From assembly GCA_017615125.1 (NCBI GenBank), contig JAGAAS010000100.1, positions 1-64,000 of the forward strand: a DNA stretch of 64,000 bases, given 5' to 3'. A program made the position numbers and the translations under genes. Source of the stretch: Bacteroidaceae bacterium (GTDB lineage Bacteria; Bacteroidota; Bacteroidia; Bacteroidales; Bacteroidaceae). Below, in pieces: positions 48,826-58,294 of this stretch. The notes beneath the pieces are model-generated. The model had not been told where the DNA came from. It saw only the letters and a program-made list of their open reading frames with translations, and ran no database searches. Position 1 is the first letter of the stretch. Every line of letters begins with the position of its first letter.

Positions 48826-48856
48826 CAAAAGTACGGCTTTTTTTATCAATAGCAAA
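48826..48856 (-). promoter_or_regulatory. Promoter of serC-serA
   Basis: TACTTTTG (48833-48826) with TTTG (48856-48853) 19 bp upstream. It sets RNA start near 48819 and supports the 48790 start codon. Confidence 0.75.
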
Positions 48857-48905
48857 ATCTTTTCGAGAAAATTGTTTCAACAAGGATAAAACCTTTGAAA
48901 ACCGC

Positions 48906-50261
48906 TCACTTTGCCACAACAATAATGGTTTTTAATCCTTTGATTTTCTCTCCATCGACAAGCGAAAGCAGTTGCTTCACCTTGCTCCTTCGCACAGCCA
49001 CATAGCTGTATCTATCCTGAACATCAATCAAGCCCAAGTCATCTTTCGTCAAGTTGCCCTTCTTATAGAGAAAACCTGCGATATCAACTTTGTTGATCTT
49101 ATCCTTCTTGCCCTTTCCTATATAAATTGTCTCCCACAGCGGAGGAGTCGGGCGCTTGGGCTTATCGGGCAGCTCCAACACAGAAAAATCCTTCAGATAG
49201 TCAGGCATGTTTTCCTCTGGGCCGAGGAGGAAGATTGAATCCCCTTCCGCATCCCATCTTGCCGTACGTCCGGAGCGATGCACGCTTGCTTCCTGACTCA
49301 AAGGAAGATGATAATGAACGATATGACGCACCTCTGGAATATCCAGCCCTCGCGAAGCCAAATCGGTACTTATCAGCACGTTCACCGAGCCGTTTCGGAA
49401 TTTATACAAAGCCCGTTCCCGCATCTCCTGCTCCAGCCCTCCATGATAGACAGCATGCACTATCTTCTGCTGCGTCAAATACTGCCCTATCCGCTCCACG
49501 CCCTCACGATAATTGCAGAACACAATCGTCTGCTCTCCTCCGAGATAGCAAAGGAGTCGATAGAGAATGGCTAATTTATCTTTGTCAGGAGAATGTACAA
49601 CCGAAACGGCTATCCTGTCGCTTACAGATGCTGCGCCTTCTGCGCCAGGAGCACCCAGATAATCCAACTTAACATATCGACGAAGCTCCAAGAAGTCAGG
49701 CATCTCAGCGATATCTGTTGCTGATGTCAGCCAACGCCTTTCCAACGACGGAAGTTGTTCCAGCACAGCTTTCATTTCATCATAAAAGCCCAGCTCCAAG
49801 CACTTGTCAAATTCGTCAATCACCAACGTACGGATGCCGGAAGCGTCAATGTTTCCCTTTTTCAGATGATCATTGAGACGTCCAGGAGTACCAACAATAA
49901 GCGAAGGACTCATTCCTTTCATCGTACGATGTTCATCCATAGCTGGACGTCCTCCGTAAACAGCCAAAGCCTTGAAAGGCGTATCCATTGATTTAAATAC
50001 CTGCTCAATCTGTATCGCCAATTCCCGAGAAGGCACAATCACCAACGCTTGAACGCCCTCCTTTGAAGGCAGCATTCGCTCCAGCAAGGGAAGCAGATAA
50101 GCCAGCGTCTTACCGCTTCCCGTGGGCGACAAGAGAACAACATCCTGCGGCTCCCGACAAGCAAAGAGCGAAGCCTCCTGCATAGGGGTTAATGCGTTGA
50201 TAGAAAGCTTTTCAACCGCCTTCTCTTGAATAGGATTCAAACCTAAGCTTAAAGCATCCAT
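48906..50261 (-). CDS. dbpA: DEAD-box RNA helicase, DbpA-like
   Basis: An ATP-dependent RNA helicase of 451 residues. Motifs in order: Q motif ([11 protein letters not shown]), Walker A ([18 protein letters not shown]), [26 protein letters not shown] in place of DEAD ([13 protein letters not shown]), SAT (LTSATD), and the RecA2 motifs [14 protein letters not shown] and HRSGRTAR. The C-terminal about 75 residues ([35 protein letters not shown]) match the DbpA RNA-binding domain that targets 23S rRNA, implying a role in large-subunit assembly. The next gene upstream ends 11 bp away. Confidence 0.88.
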   Translation of the reverse strand: MDALSLGLNPIQEKAVEKLSINALTPMQEASLFACREPQDVVLLSPTGSGKTLAYLLPLLERMLPSKEGVQALVIVPSRELAIQIEQVFKSMDTPFKALAVYGGRPAMDEHRTMKGMSPSLIVGTPGRLNDHLKKGNIDASGIRTLVIDEFDKCLELGFYDEMKAVLEQLPSLERRWLTSATDIAEMPDFLELRRYVKLDYLGAPGAEGAASVSDRIAVSVVHSPDKDKLAILYRLLCYLGGEQTIVFCNYREGVERIGQYLTQQKIVHAVYHGGLEQEMRERALYKFRNGSVNVLISTDLASRGLDIPEVRHIVHYHLPLSQEASVHRSGRTARWDAEGDSIFLLGPEENMPDYLKDFSVLELPDKPKRPTPPLWETIYIGKGKKDKINKVDIAGFLYKKGNLTKDDLGLIDVQDRYSYVAVRRSKVKQLLSLVDGEKIKGLKTIIVVAK

Positions 50262-50272
50262 ATATCTGAGTT

Positions 50273-53245
50273 TCAGCCATTATCAACTATCTCTACCAAG
50301 CCAACACTCTTCATCCCATCCATCTTTACAACGAATGGCTTTGGGAAGCGAACATGACGAACGTAGGCGGTTTCATGCAGCGCCGGAAGAGACTCCAGAA
50401 TCTCCATCCGGAAAAACTCCTCTCCGTCGCGCCCAAAGGGATTCACCGTAAAATAGCCTACGCCAAACGAAGTCAGGTTCTGAAAGAAGTGGCTTCCTTG
50501 GCTCGGCTGAATGGGCTTTCCGTCAATAGCCAGTTCAACAATAAACTGCACGCCGCAAATGTCGCCCCACTCCACAGGGATTCCCAAAGACTCGTCGCTC
50601 GAGCCCCAACGCCCAGGACCTGCAAGCAGATAGCCTGTCTTCTCAGCCATAAGCACTTCGTTTATTTGTCGCACTTCATCGGCAATCACAGCATTACGGG
50701 AGAAATCAAAGGCTCCGGGACGTACGTAAACCACATCTGCCACATCATTTGTGATACCGTTGCCCAACGAACGGGCGCTGTAAGCGAGGAGTTTCTCTTT
50801 ATTTGCCAAAGTCAAATCTTCATCGATGCACTCCCGAGAACTGACGATGGGACGCATCTGAAGAGGATACATAACCCCCGAGCGGCTTGTTCTGTCAAAC
50901 GTAGCAGCAAATTCTATTTCCACAGGACGCCTCATCTCTTGCTCGCCGAATTTGAGAGCAAGCTGCACAATCGGCATAAGAGGAAACATCTCGTACTGCA
51001 GCAAACCGCTGAAAGTAATTACCTTGCGCCCTTTCATCTCAAGGCTGTCGTACAACATATCGTCCTCCCTGTCGTAGGTAGATCCTATCCACTCCAGCGT
51101 GCCGTCTTCCAACGCATCTTTCACGGGAAGGCGCAAAAGGTCGAAATCCTCACGCACCGAGAACGCATTTCCTGCCGACTCCAAGTCAAGAGCCAGGAAT
51201 GTCGTCTGCGTCTCCGTAAGCGCCAGTTTTATATCGCTCGTCTGCATCACATGCTTCGGATGCGCAGGACTTACGCGCAAGGAACGTCCCCCATCCACAA
51301 TATGCTTACCGAGCCCAAGCGCCAGATCGACGACGCCCTCCTCCGCCTTTTCGTCCCCGACGGGATAAAAGTTAAGAGAACGAGCCACACCCGAGCAATC
51401 GGGGTAGAACCGACGCCCGTGCCTACTGCCGACTACTTCCTGCAGGACGACAGCCATTTTTTCCTGGTCGATGACGTTGCTTGTGGCAGACATATAGGCT
51501 TTCGACGCACGATAGAAAACGCTTGCGTAAACACCTTTGATGGCTTCAGCCAGACGGCTGATCTGCGACTCTCCATCCGGCACCATATAGGTAGCATACA
51601 CGCCGGCATACGGCTGATAGTGAGAGTCTTCGAGCAACGAGCTGGAACGAACGGCAATAGGGCCGTCAACCACATTACAGAAGGAGACGACGTCGTCCTT
51701 TAAATCCTCCGGAAGTTGCCCTTTGAGAAAAGCTGCGAGAATCTCCTCGTCAGGACTGTCGGAAAGGGCGATAGTATAAAGGTCGTTGTCGTCCATAAAC
51801 CGCACGAAAATATCGGTACAGAGCACCAACGTCTTGGGGATGTGAATCTCGGCGTTGTCAAACGTAGCGTATTCGGCATGCCGCTTCAATATATTGTCAA
51901 TGAAAGCGATACCGCGCCCTTTGCCCCCAAGGGAGCCCTCCCCGATGCGGGCAAAGTTCGAAAAACGGTCAAAGCGCGAGCGGTTATACTCAGCCACAAC
52001 GCCCTGATTCTTCATCTTCCTGTATTTCACGATAGCATCGTAGATGATGCGCCTGTGATCGTCCATATGCTTCACCTTCTCCATCGTGATACCGCGAAGG
52101 ACGTCGGCAACGGGGAACATCGCGCGGCTCGACAGCCAGCGGGATATATGATTGCGCGAAGCGTGATAGGCAAGCGACTCCTCAGGAATGGTGAAGATGT
52201 TGTCCTGCAAGTCCTTAAGGTCGTGGACGCGCACGATTTCCTTTTGCGAGGAAGGATCGCGGAACACCAAGTCGCCGAAGCCGAAGTAGTGCTGCACCAT
52301 ATCGCGAAGGTCCACGTCCATCTTCTTCGAGTTCTTGTCGACATACCCGGCTCCCACACTTTCGGCGAGAGGGCGGTTCGAAGGCTCTGCCGACTGCATG
52401 ATGAGCGGCAGGAAAGGATCGTTGGCGCGAATAGCCCTCAGCAGTTCCAAGCCTGCCTGCGGGTCCTTGGGATTCCCGTTGCGGGGGAAGCGGACGTCGC
52501 TGATGACTCCCAGCATGTTTCGACTGTATTTCTCATAAAGGCTCCACGCCTCCTCGTAGGTTCGGGCGAGAACGATTTTAGGACGTCCTCGCATGCGGAG
52601 CGTGCGCTCGTGGGAGTTGAGCGCCTCGGTAGCGAAAGCGAGGCTCTGCCCGAGCACGAAGTTATAAAGATTGGGCAGCGCTGAGGAATAGAAACGGATG
52701 CCGTCTTCCACCAGCAGTATCATCTGCACGCCTCCCTCGGCGATATCGTGCTCGAGGTTCATCTTGTCCTCCATCAACTTGATGATGGAGAGCATGAGGT
52801 CGGTGTTGCCGAGCCAGCAGAAGACATACTCGAAGGGGCTCAGGTCGTAGCCCTCCATATAGCGTGTGATGCCGTGCGAGAAGGGTGTGAGCACGACAAG
52901 CGGGGTGTCGGGGGCGGAAGCCTTGATGTTGCGGGCGATGTCGAACACATCGGTATGATCGGTATTCGGCATACAGATGACAAGCTCGTAGCGCAGCCCC
53001 TCAAGGGCTTTCTCGGCCTCCTCTTGGGTGGAGACCTGCGTGAAGCGCGGGGGATAGCGCAAGCCCAGTCGCGAGTACTCGTCGAAGAGCTTCTCCTCGA
53101 TGCGCCCGTCGTCCTCAAGGATAAAGGCATCGTAGGGATTGGCGACAAGCAGAACGTTGAAGATGCGACGCGTCATCAGGTTCTGGAACGACACGTCCTT
53201 CAGCAGGAATTCATAATTCGAAGTATAGTCTTTCTTCTCGGGCAT
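50273..53245 (-). CDS. REC-domain and PEP/pyruvate-binding (PPDK N-terminal) protein
   Basis: A 990-residue multidomain protein found in Bacteroidetes, annotated only by domain. Residues about 28-150 form a receiver-like domain lacking the acidic pocket and the phosphoacceptor (VICMPNTD). About 174-310 form a second receiver with Glu180/Asp181, candidate phosphoacceptor Asp250 (VISDVRFP) and Lys304. About 435-760 match the ATP-grasp PEP/pyruvate-binding domain (GEGSLGGKGRGIAF, DGPIAVRSSSLLEDSHYQPYAGVYATYM). No phosphohistidine swivelling domain or TIM barrel is recognised, so it is unlikely to be a complete dikinase. Nucleotide-dependent phosphorelay regulation is one guess. It is co-transcribed with the helicase gene. 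Confidence 0.8.
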   Translation of the reverse strand: MPEKKDYTSNYEFLLKDVSFQNLMTRRIFNVLLVANPYDAFILEDDGRIEEKLFDEYSRLGLRYPPRFTQVSTQEEAEKALEGLRYELVICMPNTDHTDVFDIARNIKASAPDTPLVVLTPFSHGITRYMEGYDLSPFEYVFCWLGNTDLMLSIIKLMEDKMNLEHDIAEGGVQMILLVEDGIRFYSSALPNLYNFVLGQSLAFATEALNSHERTLRMRGRPKIVLARTYEEAWSLYEKYSRNMLGVISDVRFPRNGNPKDPQAGLELLRAIRANDPFLPLIMQSAEPSNRPLAESVGAGYVDKNSKKMDVDLRDMVQHYFGFGDLVFRDPSSQKEIVRVHDLKDLQDNIFTIPEESLAYHASRNHISRWLSSRAMFPVADVLRGITMEKVKHMDDHRRIIYDAIVKYRKMKNQGVVAEYNRSRFDRFSNFARIGEGSLGGKGRGIAFIDNILKRHAEYATFDNAEIHIPKTLVLCTDIFVRFMDDNDLYTIALSDSPDEEILAAFLKGQLPEDLKDDVVSFCNVVDGPIAVRSSSLLEDSHYQPYAGVYATYMVPDGESQISRLAEAIKGVYASVFYRASKAYMSATSNVIDQEKMAVVLQEVVGSRHGRRFYPDCSGVARSLNFYPVGDEKAEEGVVDLALGLGKHIVDGGRSLRVSPAHPKHVMQTSDIKLALTETQTTFLALDLESAGNAFSVREDFDLLRLPVKDALEDGTLEWIGSTYDREDDMLYDSLEMKGRKVITFSGLLQYEMFPLMPIVQLALKFGEQEMRRPVEIEFAATFDRTSRSGVMYPLQMRPIVSSRECIDEDLTLANKEKLLAYSARSLGNGITNDVADVVYVRPGAFDFSRNAVIADEVRQINEVLMAEKTGYLLAGPGRWGSSDESLGIPVEWGDICGVQFIVELAIDGKPIQPSQGSHFFQNLTSFGVGYFTVNPFGRDGEEFFRMEILESLPALHETAYVRHVRFPKPFVVKMDGMKSVGLVEIVDNG

Positions 53246-53264
53246 ACCTATTTAAATTTAGCTG

Positions 53265-53295
53265 CAAAGGTAGCGAAAAACGGGCGTAAAACAAA
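53265..53295 (-). promoter_or_regulatory. Promoter of the REC-PPDK-like / helicase unit
   Basis: TACCTTTG (53272-53265) and TTTG (53295-53292) are 19 bp apart on the minus strand, about 20 bp before ATG 53245. Confidence 0.78.
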
Positions 53296-53336
53296 ACAAA
53301 ATCCGCTCTTTTTTGCCGACGAATCGGAGTTTGTCG

Positions 53337-53377
53337 CAGGGTGCCCCAGAAGGCTGTGTGAGGCACCCTGATTTTTT
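53337..53377 (+). terminator. Terminator-like hairpin next to array I
   Basis: Stem CAGGGTGCC (53337-53345) / GGCACCCTG (53362-53370), 9 bp, followed by ATTTTTT on the plus strand. No plus-strand gene precedes it, so it may end an unannotated short transcript or be part of the array. Confidence 0.55.
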
Positions 53378-53450
53378 CTTTCTTCATACGGCCGGATTCT
53401 TTCTTCATACGGCGAGATTCCTTCTCGAAAAAATTTTATTCCTTCTCCAT
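53367..53450. repeat. 21-bp modular intergenic array I (4 units)
   Basis: Four units with purine heads on the minus strand: 53430-53450 (ATGGAGAAGGAA), 53409-53429 (GAGAAGGAA + TCTCGCCGT), 53388-53408 (ATGAAGAAAGAA + TCCGGCCGT) and 53367-53387 (ATGAAGAAAGAA). It lies between the divergent REC-PPDK and gdhA promoters. Confidence 0.85.
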
Positions 53451-53526
53451 AATTTTCATTTGAGGGACGTTTTCTCCCCTCTCCCTGCAGAAGCGAAAAA
53501 ATAATCATGCAATTTTTCATTTTTTC

Positions 53527-53557
53527 TTTGTTCCATCGAAAAAAGACACTACATTTG
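53527..53557 (+). promoter_or_regulatory. Promoter of gdhA
   Basis: TTTG (53527-53530), 19 bp, TACATTTG (53550-53557). RNA start is expected near 53565, about 43 nt before the ATG. Confidence 0.78.
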
Positions 53558-53607
53558 CCACACTAAAAATCGAATATCATTTCACTTTTTAAGTCTTTAT
53601 TACCTCA

Positions 53608-54945
53608 ATGAAAACTGAAGAAATCATCCAATCCCTTGAACTGAAGCATCCGGGCGAGCCCGAATACATTCAGGCAGTACGCGAAGTGCTCATGTCCATC
53701 GAGGACATCTACAACCAGCACCCCGAATTTGAAAAAGCAAAAATCATCGAGCGCCTCGTTGAGCCCGACCGCATCATCACGTTCCGCGTGACTTGGGTTG
53801 ACGACAAGGGCGACATCCAGGTTAACACGGGCTACCGCGTACAGTTCAACAACGCCATCGGCCCGTACAAGGGCGGCCTCCGCTTCCACGCCTCCGTTAC
53901 CCCCTCCATCCTGAAGTTCCTCGGCTTTGAGCAGACATTCAAGAATGCCCTCACCACCCTTCCGATGGGCGGCGCTAAGGGAGGCTCCGATTTCTCGCCT
54001 CGCGGCAAGAGCAACGCCGAGATTATGCGCTTCTGCCAAGCCTTCATGCTGGAGCTCTGGCGCAACATAGGCCCTGATATGGACGTGCCCGCAGGCGACA
54101 TCGGCGTAGGCGGACGTGAAGTAGGCTACCTGATGGGTATGTATAAGAAGCTGACGCGCGAATGCACGGGCGTGCTCACAGGAAAAGGACTCGACTTCGG
54201 CGGATCACTCATCCGTCCCGAGGCTACAGGCTTCGGCGGACTTTACTTCGTAACCCAGATGCTTGCCACACGAGGCCTCACCATCGAGGGAAAAACCGTT
54301 GCTGTGAGCGGATTCGGAAACGTTGCCTGGGGAGCTGTCACTAAAGCCACTCAGCTGGGCGCTAAGGTTGTTACTATCTCTGGCCCAGACGGTTATGTCT
54401 ATGATCCAGATGGAGTAAGCGGAGATAAGATTGACTATATGCTCGAGCTGCGCGACAGCGGAAACGATATCGTCGAACCTTATGCCGAGAAATATCCGCG
54501 CGCAACCTTCTTCCCCGGACGCAAGCCCTGGGAGCAGAAAGTGGACATCTGTCTGACGTGCGCTACCCAGAACGAGCTTAACGGCGCCGACGCCAAGCAG
54601 ATTATCGACAACGGCGTCATCTGCGTAGGCGAGATTTCCAACATGGGATGCACGCCCGAAGCTATCGACGCCTTCATCGAGCATCGCATGCTCTATGCTC
54701 CGGGCAAGGCTGTCAACGCAGGAGGTGTGGCTACCAGCGGACTCGAGATGAGCCAGAACGCAGGACATATCAGCTGGAGCGCCGAAGAGGTTGACCAGAA
54801 GCTGCACTATATCATGCGCAGCATTCACGACGCTTGCGTGAAGTACGGCACCGAGAAAGACGGCTACATCAACTATGTGAAGGGTGCCAACATTGCCGGC
54901 TTCATGAAGGTTGCCCGTGCTATGCTCGCTCAGGGAATCTACTAA
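53608..54945 (+). CDS. gdhA: Glutamate dehydrogenase (NADP-type, hexameric)
   Basis: Interconverts 2-oxoglutarate plus ammonium and glutamate, the main ammonium assimilation route in Bacteroidales. The 445-residue protein contains YKGGLRFHASV, the catalytic-lysine region LPMGGAKGGSDFSPRGKSN (about 113-131), the Asp-containing PAGDIGVGGREVGY and the Rossmann motif VSGFGNVAWGAV. The length and sequence fit the small hexameric NADP-dependent class; the cofactor is inferred. It is monocistronic. A short CCTTTGC/GGCAAAGG hairpin lies just after the stop. Confidence 0.96.
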   Translation: MKTEEIIQSLELKHPGEPEYIQAVREVLMSIEDIYNQHPEFEKAKIIERLVEPDRIITFRVTWVDDKGDIQVNTGYRVQFNNAIGPYKGGLRFHASVTPSILKFLGFEQTFKNALTTLPMGGAKGGSDFSPRGKSNAEIMRFCQAFMLELWRNIGPDMDVPAGDIGVGGREVGYLMGMYKKLTRECTGVLTGKGLDFGGSLIRPEATGFGGLYFVTQMLATRGLTIEGKTVAVSGFGNVAWGAVTKATQLGAKVVTISGPDGYVYDPDGVSGDKIDYMLELRDSGNDIVEPYAEKYPRATFFPGRKPWEQKVDICLTCATQNELNGADAKQIIDNGVICVGEISNMGCTPEAIDAFIEHRMLYAPGKAVNAGGVATSGLEMSQNAGHISWSAEEVDQKLHYIMRSIHDACVKYGTEKDGYINYVKGANIAGFMKVARAMLAQGIY

Positions 54946-55058
54946 AAAACCTCTTTCCTTTGCTGGGCAAAGGGTTAAGTGACGCTCGATTGTCACTTTT
55001 GGAATATCCCTGTCTTTTGGATGGGAGATGTAGTATAAACGATTAGAAACATGAAATA

Positions 55059-55493
55059 ATGAAAAAAACGATTACTCTGTTGATGCTTATGTGTATCAAT
55101 GTCGCCCTTTTCGGGCAAAACGACAATTCTCGTTCGGATGATGTGTATTTCGGCGCTAACGGGTTGGAGGCTGCGGCAAAGGAACGAATTGCGCTGAAAC
55201 GATGGCTGAAAGCCGAGGCAAACAAGAATCCCATCTATGCAGCTGGTACGTCGGTCAAAGAATCTGTAAACTGGCAATGTGCTGCAGTCGGCAGCGCAAC
55301 CATTGGCGGACTGGCTTTGGTAGTAGGAACGACATCCGCAGAAAACCCGGGAGAGCAGAATAATACCATGCAGATTATCGGCTATGCGTTCATTGGGTTT
55401 GCCGTTGTCTCCGAGGTTGTTTCTGTTATGAAGATGTACGATGCGGGCAGATCGCTGCAGATCGGTGCCGGGAAAATCAAATACACCTTCTAA
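55059..55493 (+). CDS. Unknown small exported membrane protein
   Basis: I do not recognise this 144-residue protein. It has a cleavable-looking signal peptide (MKKTITLLMLMCINVALFGQ), a soluble polar stretch (about 21-65, YFGANGLEAAAKERIALKRWLKAEANKNP) and two hydrophobic segments (about 72-90, AAVGSATIGGLALVVGTTS; 103-122, MQIIGYAFIGFAVVSEVVSVM). The end RSLQIGAGKIKYTF is short and polar. It is likely in the inner or outer membrane. It follows gdhA by 113 bp and is closed by a strong terminator. Confidence 0.75.
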   Translation: MKKTITLLMLMCINVALFGQNDNSRSDDVYFGANGLEAAAKERIALKRWLKAEANKNPIYAAGTSVKESVNWQCAAVGSATIGGLALVVGTTSAENPGEQNNTMQIIGYAFIGFAVVSEVVSVMKMYDAGRSLQIGAGKIKYTF

Positions 55494-55562
55494 CCTTATT
55501 AATAAGGAGATTCCGGAAAAGAGCAACGCCGGTTAAGTCTGAAAAAGACAAAAAAGTTTTTT

Positions 55563-55594
55563 CTCCCTACGCTTCCAACGTAGGGAGATTTTTT
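55563..55594 (+). terminator. Terminator after the 144-residue protein gene
   Basis: Perfect 9-bp stem CTCCCTACG / CGTAGGGAG with a 7-nt loop and ATTTTTT. The next -7 box begins 2 bp later. Confidence 0.88.
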
Positions 55595-55595
55595 A

Positions 55596-55603
55596 TATCT
55601 TTG
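55596..55603 (+). promoter_or_regulatory. -7 element of the UshA-like gene
   Basis: TATCTTTG directly after the T run of the preceding terminator; its -33 region falls inside the terminator stem-loop. RNA would start near 55611, about 19 nt before the ATG. Confidence 0.65.
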
Positions 55604-55629
55604 CACCAAGATAAGAAAACTTTCCCTTC

Positions 55630-57108
55630 ATGAAACGAAACGTTCTTCGCCTTCTATGCATCATCATGCTTCTGAGCCTGCCGTCCTGCAGCAAGGCTTC
55701 GGACCCTTGTTTTCACAAAGGGAAGAAGCAGAAAGACGAGAGAAACCTTGTCATCTTCTCGACGAATGACATGCACGGGAGATTTGACGGCTTCGCAAAG
55801 ATAGCACCCATTGTCCAAGCAGAAAAGGCCCGAGGGAATAGTGTTCTTTTGCTTTGCGCTGGAGATAAATACACGGGAAATCCTATCGTTGACCAACACG
55901 AGGAGCCCGGTTTCCCAATCGTAGAACTCATGAACCAAGTCGGGTATCAGTATGAGACTTTCGGAAATCACGAGTTCGATTATGGGCAGGAGGTTCTGGA
56001 AGAACGCATGAAGCAATCTGCTTTTGAAACACTCTGCTGCAATGTCGAGATGAACCCGAAGCTGACATCCCTTCCGCAGCCTCGTCCCTATACCATTATT
56101 AATATGGAAGGCATCCGCGTATGTTTATTGGGCATCGCGCAGGCTCAGCCCATCGACAACGGGAGTTGGCTTCCTGCCGCGCATCCAGGCAAGCTGCGCG
56201 GGCTCACGTTCCACGACCCTGTCAGCTCCGCCCTCCAATATCGCTCTCTGCGCGACAGTTGCGACGTATTCATCGCCCTCACCCACATCGGAACAACCGA
56301 AGACATCCGGCTTGCCGAAGCGATGCCCGAGTTGGACGCTATCATCGGAGGGCATAGCCATACAAAGATACAAGAGAAAACTCTCGTCAACGGTGTTCTG
56401 ATAGCTCAGGCCGAATGCTGGCTCAAGTATCTGGCAAAGACAACCCTTACTCTGAGAAACAACAAGGTGGTTGATAAAGATTACACGCTTATCAGCCTCA
56501 CGAAGAAGAGGAAAGAAGTGCCCGAAATCCGAAGCATGATAGAGGATTATAAGAAGAACACTATCATGAAAGAAGCTATCGGGGCTGTTGCTACGCAATT
56601 CAGCGGAAGAGAAGATTTGTCCACTCTGATGACGGATGCTCTTATCGAGATGCTTGACGTAGACATAGCATTCCAGAACTCTGGCGGAATACGTATCGGA
56701 GAACTCAAGAAAGGCCCTGTTACCCGCGAGGATATACTGACTCTCAATCCCTTCCAAAATACGGTTTTCATCTACGATATGACTCCCGCCGAGCTTCGGG
56801 AAATGATTCTCCGCTCGCACCGAAAGGCAAGCAAGAGAGCCGACTTACTCCCCGGAGGCATTCGCTATACCATTTTTACGCAAGACGACACAGCTACCCG
56901 CGTCGAAATCACCGACATTCAGGGTAAGCCTCTTGACGAAAACAGAAAGTACCGCGTAGCTTTCAACAGCTACATAAATTCTGTTTACTTCATTCCACGA
57001 ACCTGCATCGGTAATGAAATAGAAAAGACCGACTCGGAACTTTTAATTGACTATATTCTGCGCGTACGTTCTATTGCCCCAAAGCCATCTCGAACCGAAA
57101 TCAGATAA
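55630..57108 (+). CDS. UshA-like 5'-nucleotidase / 2',3'-cyclic phosphodiesterase lipoprotein
   Basis: A 492-residue predicted lipoprotein (LLSLPSC, Cys20) that would hydrolyse nucleotides in the periplasm or at the cell surface. The metallophosphatase domain (about 38-290) has NDMHG (Asp47, His49), GNHEFDYG (about 117) and IGGHSHTK. The 5'-nucleotidase C-terminal domain (about 310-480) has QNSGGIRIGELKKGPVTREDILTLNPFQN, the nucleoside-binding region. Some Bacteroidetes split these domains into two genes; here they are fused. The agmatine deiminase gene starts 31 bp after the stop. Confidence 0.9.
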   Translation: MKRNVLRLLCIIMLLSLPSCSKASDPCFHKGKKQKDERNLVIFSTNDMHGRFDGFAKIAPIVQAEKARGNSVLLLCAGDKYTGNPIVDQHEEPGFPIVELMNQVGYQYETFGNHEFDYGQEVLEERMKQSAFETLCCNVEMNPKLTSLPQPRPYTIINMEGIRVCLLGIAQAQPIDNGSWLPAAHPGKLRGLTFHDPVSSALQYRSLRDSCDVFIALTHIGTTEDIRLAEAMPELDAIIGGHSHTKIQEKTLVNGVLIAQAECWLKYLAKTTLTLRNNKVVDKDYTLISLTKKRKEVPEIRSMIEDYKKNTIMKEAIGAVATQFSGREDLSTLMTDALIEMLDVDIAFQNSGGIRIGELKKGPVTREDILTLNPFQNTVFIYDMTPAELREMILRSHRKASKRADLLPGGIRYTIFTQDDTATRVEITDIQGKPLDENRKYRVAFNSYINSVYFIPRTCIGNEIEKTDSELLIDYILRVRSIAPKPSRTEIR

Positions 57109-57139
57109 CCCACTCTCCCTAAAAAAGCAAAAACAACGA

Positions 57140-58279
57140 ATGACAGCTTACCCCACATACAGACTTCCCGCTGAATGGGAGCCACAAGGCTTCGTTCAGC
57201 TGACTTGGCCTCACGAGCAAACCGACTGGGCTCCATATCTACAAGAAGCACAAGCATGTTTCCTGGCTATTGCCGCAGAGATAATTAAGCGGGAAGACCT
57301 CCTCATCGTTGCCCCAGACACGACAGAAGTCAAAGAGCAACTGCTTCGTGCTGGAATCTTGAATCATCAGGCCGAACACTTCTTGGGAGAAACGGGAGCC
57401 CTTCTTTGCGAAGCGGGAGCACACAGCATACTTCTCTACGAATGTCCCACCAACGACACTTGGAGTCGCGATCATGCTTTTATTACGTTAGTGAACGAAG
57501 CGGGAGAGCCTCTTCTCCTTGATTTCGGGTTCAACGGATGGGGACAGAAGTTTGCTTCCAACAAAGACAACCTCATCAACGAATGCCTCTTCCTTGACAA
57601 CATTCTTGCGAATCACGCAACAGGAGAACTGCCGCAGTATTCGGACGAAAGGAGAGTCATACTTGAAGGAGGAAGCATTGAGAGTGATGGAAAAGGCACC
57701 GTTTTGACGACAACATCCTGTCTGCTTGCTCCCAATCGCAATTGGTTCTCCAAAGAAGAAGCAGAGACAATGCTAAGACAAACGTTGAATTGCCAAAGAG
57801 TTCTTTGGCTTGAGCACGGATACCTTTGCGGAGATGATACAGACGGACATGTGGATACACTTGCACGCCTCTGTCCAAACGATACTATTGTCTATGTCAA
57901 GCACACCGACGACACAGATATCGACTATGACGAGCTGAAGGCAATGGAAGACGAGTTGCGCACGTTCCTGACGCCCGAAGGAAAGCCCTACAAGCTCGTC
58001 CCCCTCCCGATGGCTTCGCCCCTTTTCGACGACGAAGGCTCACGCCTTCCTGCCACTTACGCAAATTTCCTCGTCATCAACGGAGCTGTGCTTGTTCCTA
58101 TTTACAATCAACCCGACAATGACAAGCTTGCACTCAAGACATTGTCGGAAGTCTTCCCCGACAGACAGATTATTGGCATCGACTGCAGGACTCTCGTCCG
58201 CCAACACGGCTCCCTGCATTGCGTCACAATGAATTACCCAAAAGGCGTTATCTTCAAAGACAAAATCCAAAAGTATTAA
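57140..58279 (+). CDS. aguA: Agmatine deiminase
   Basis: Converts agmatine to N-carbamoylputrescine and ammonia in the cytosol. The start is ATG 57140 (MTAYPTYRLPAEWEPQGFVQLTWPHEQTDW), which matches the family N-terminus; the upstream open frame overlaps the nucleotidase gene. The 379-residue protein has WSRDHAFITL, LEGGSIESDGKGTVLTTTSCLL, DTDGHVDTLARL (catalytic His) and the nucleophile Cys in HGSLHCVTMN. It is followed 15 bp later by aguB, the next step. Confidence 0.94.
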   Translation: MTAYPTYRLPAEWEPQGFVQLTWPHEQTDWAPYLQEAQACFLAIAAEIIKREDLLIVAPDTTEVKEQLLRAGILNHQAEHFLGETGALLCEAGAHSILLYECPTNDTWSRDHAFITLVNEAGEPLLLDFGFNGWGQKFASNKDNLINECLFLDNILANHATGELPQYSDERRVILEGGSIESDGKGTVLTTTSCLLAPNRNWFSKEEAETMLRQTLNCQRVLWLEHGYLCGDDTDGHVDTLARLCPNDTIVYVKHTDDTDIDYDELKAMEDELRTFLTPEGKPYKLVPLPMASPLFDDEGSRLPATYANFLVINGAVLVPIYNQPDNDKLALKTLSEVFPDRQIIGIDCRTLVRQHGSLHCVTMNYPKGVIFKDKIQKY

Positions 58280-58294
58280 GCATAAAACAACATC

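Noticed and set aside
48791..48922. N-terminal extension of serC
   Set aside because: It overlaps the serC promoter, and the family starts at [10 protein letters not shown].
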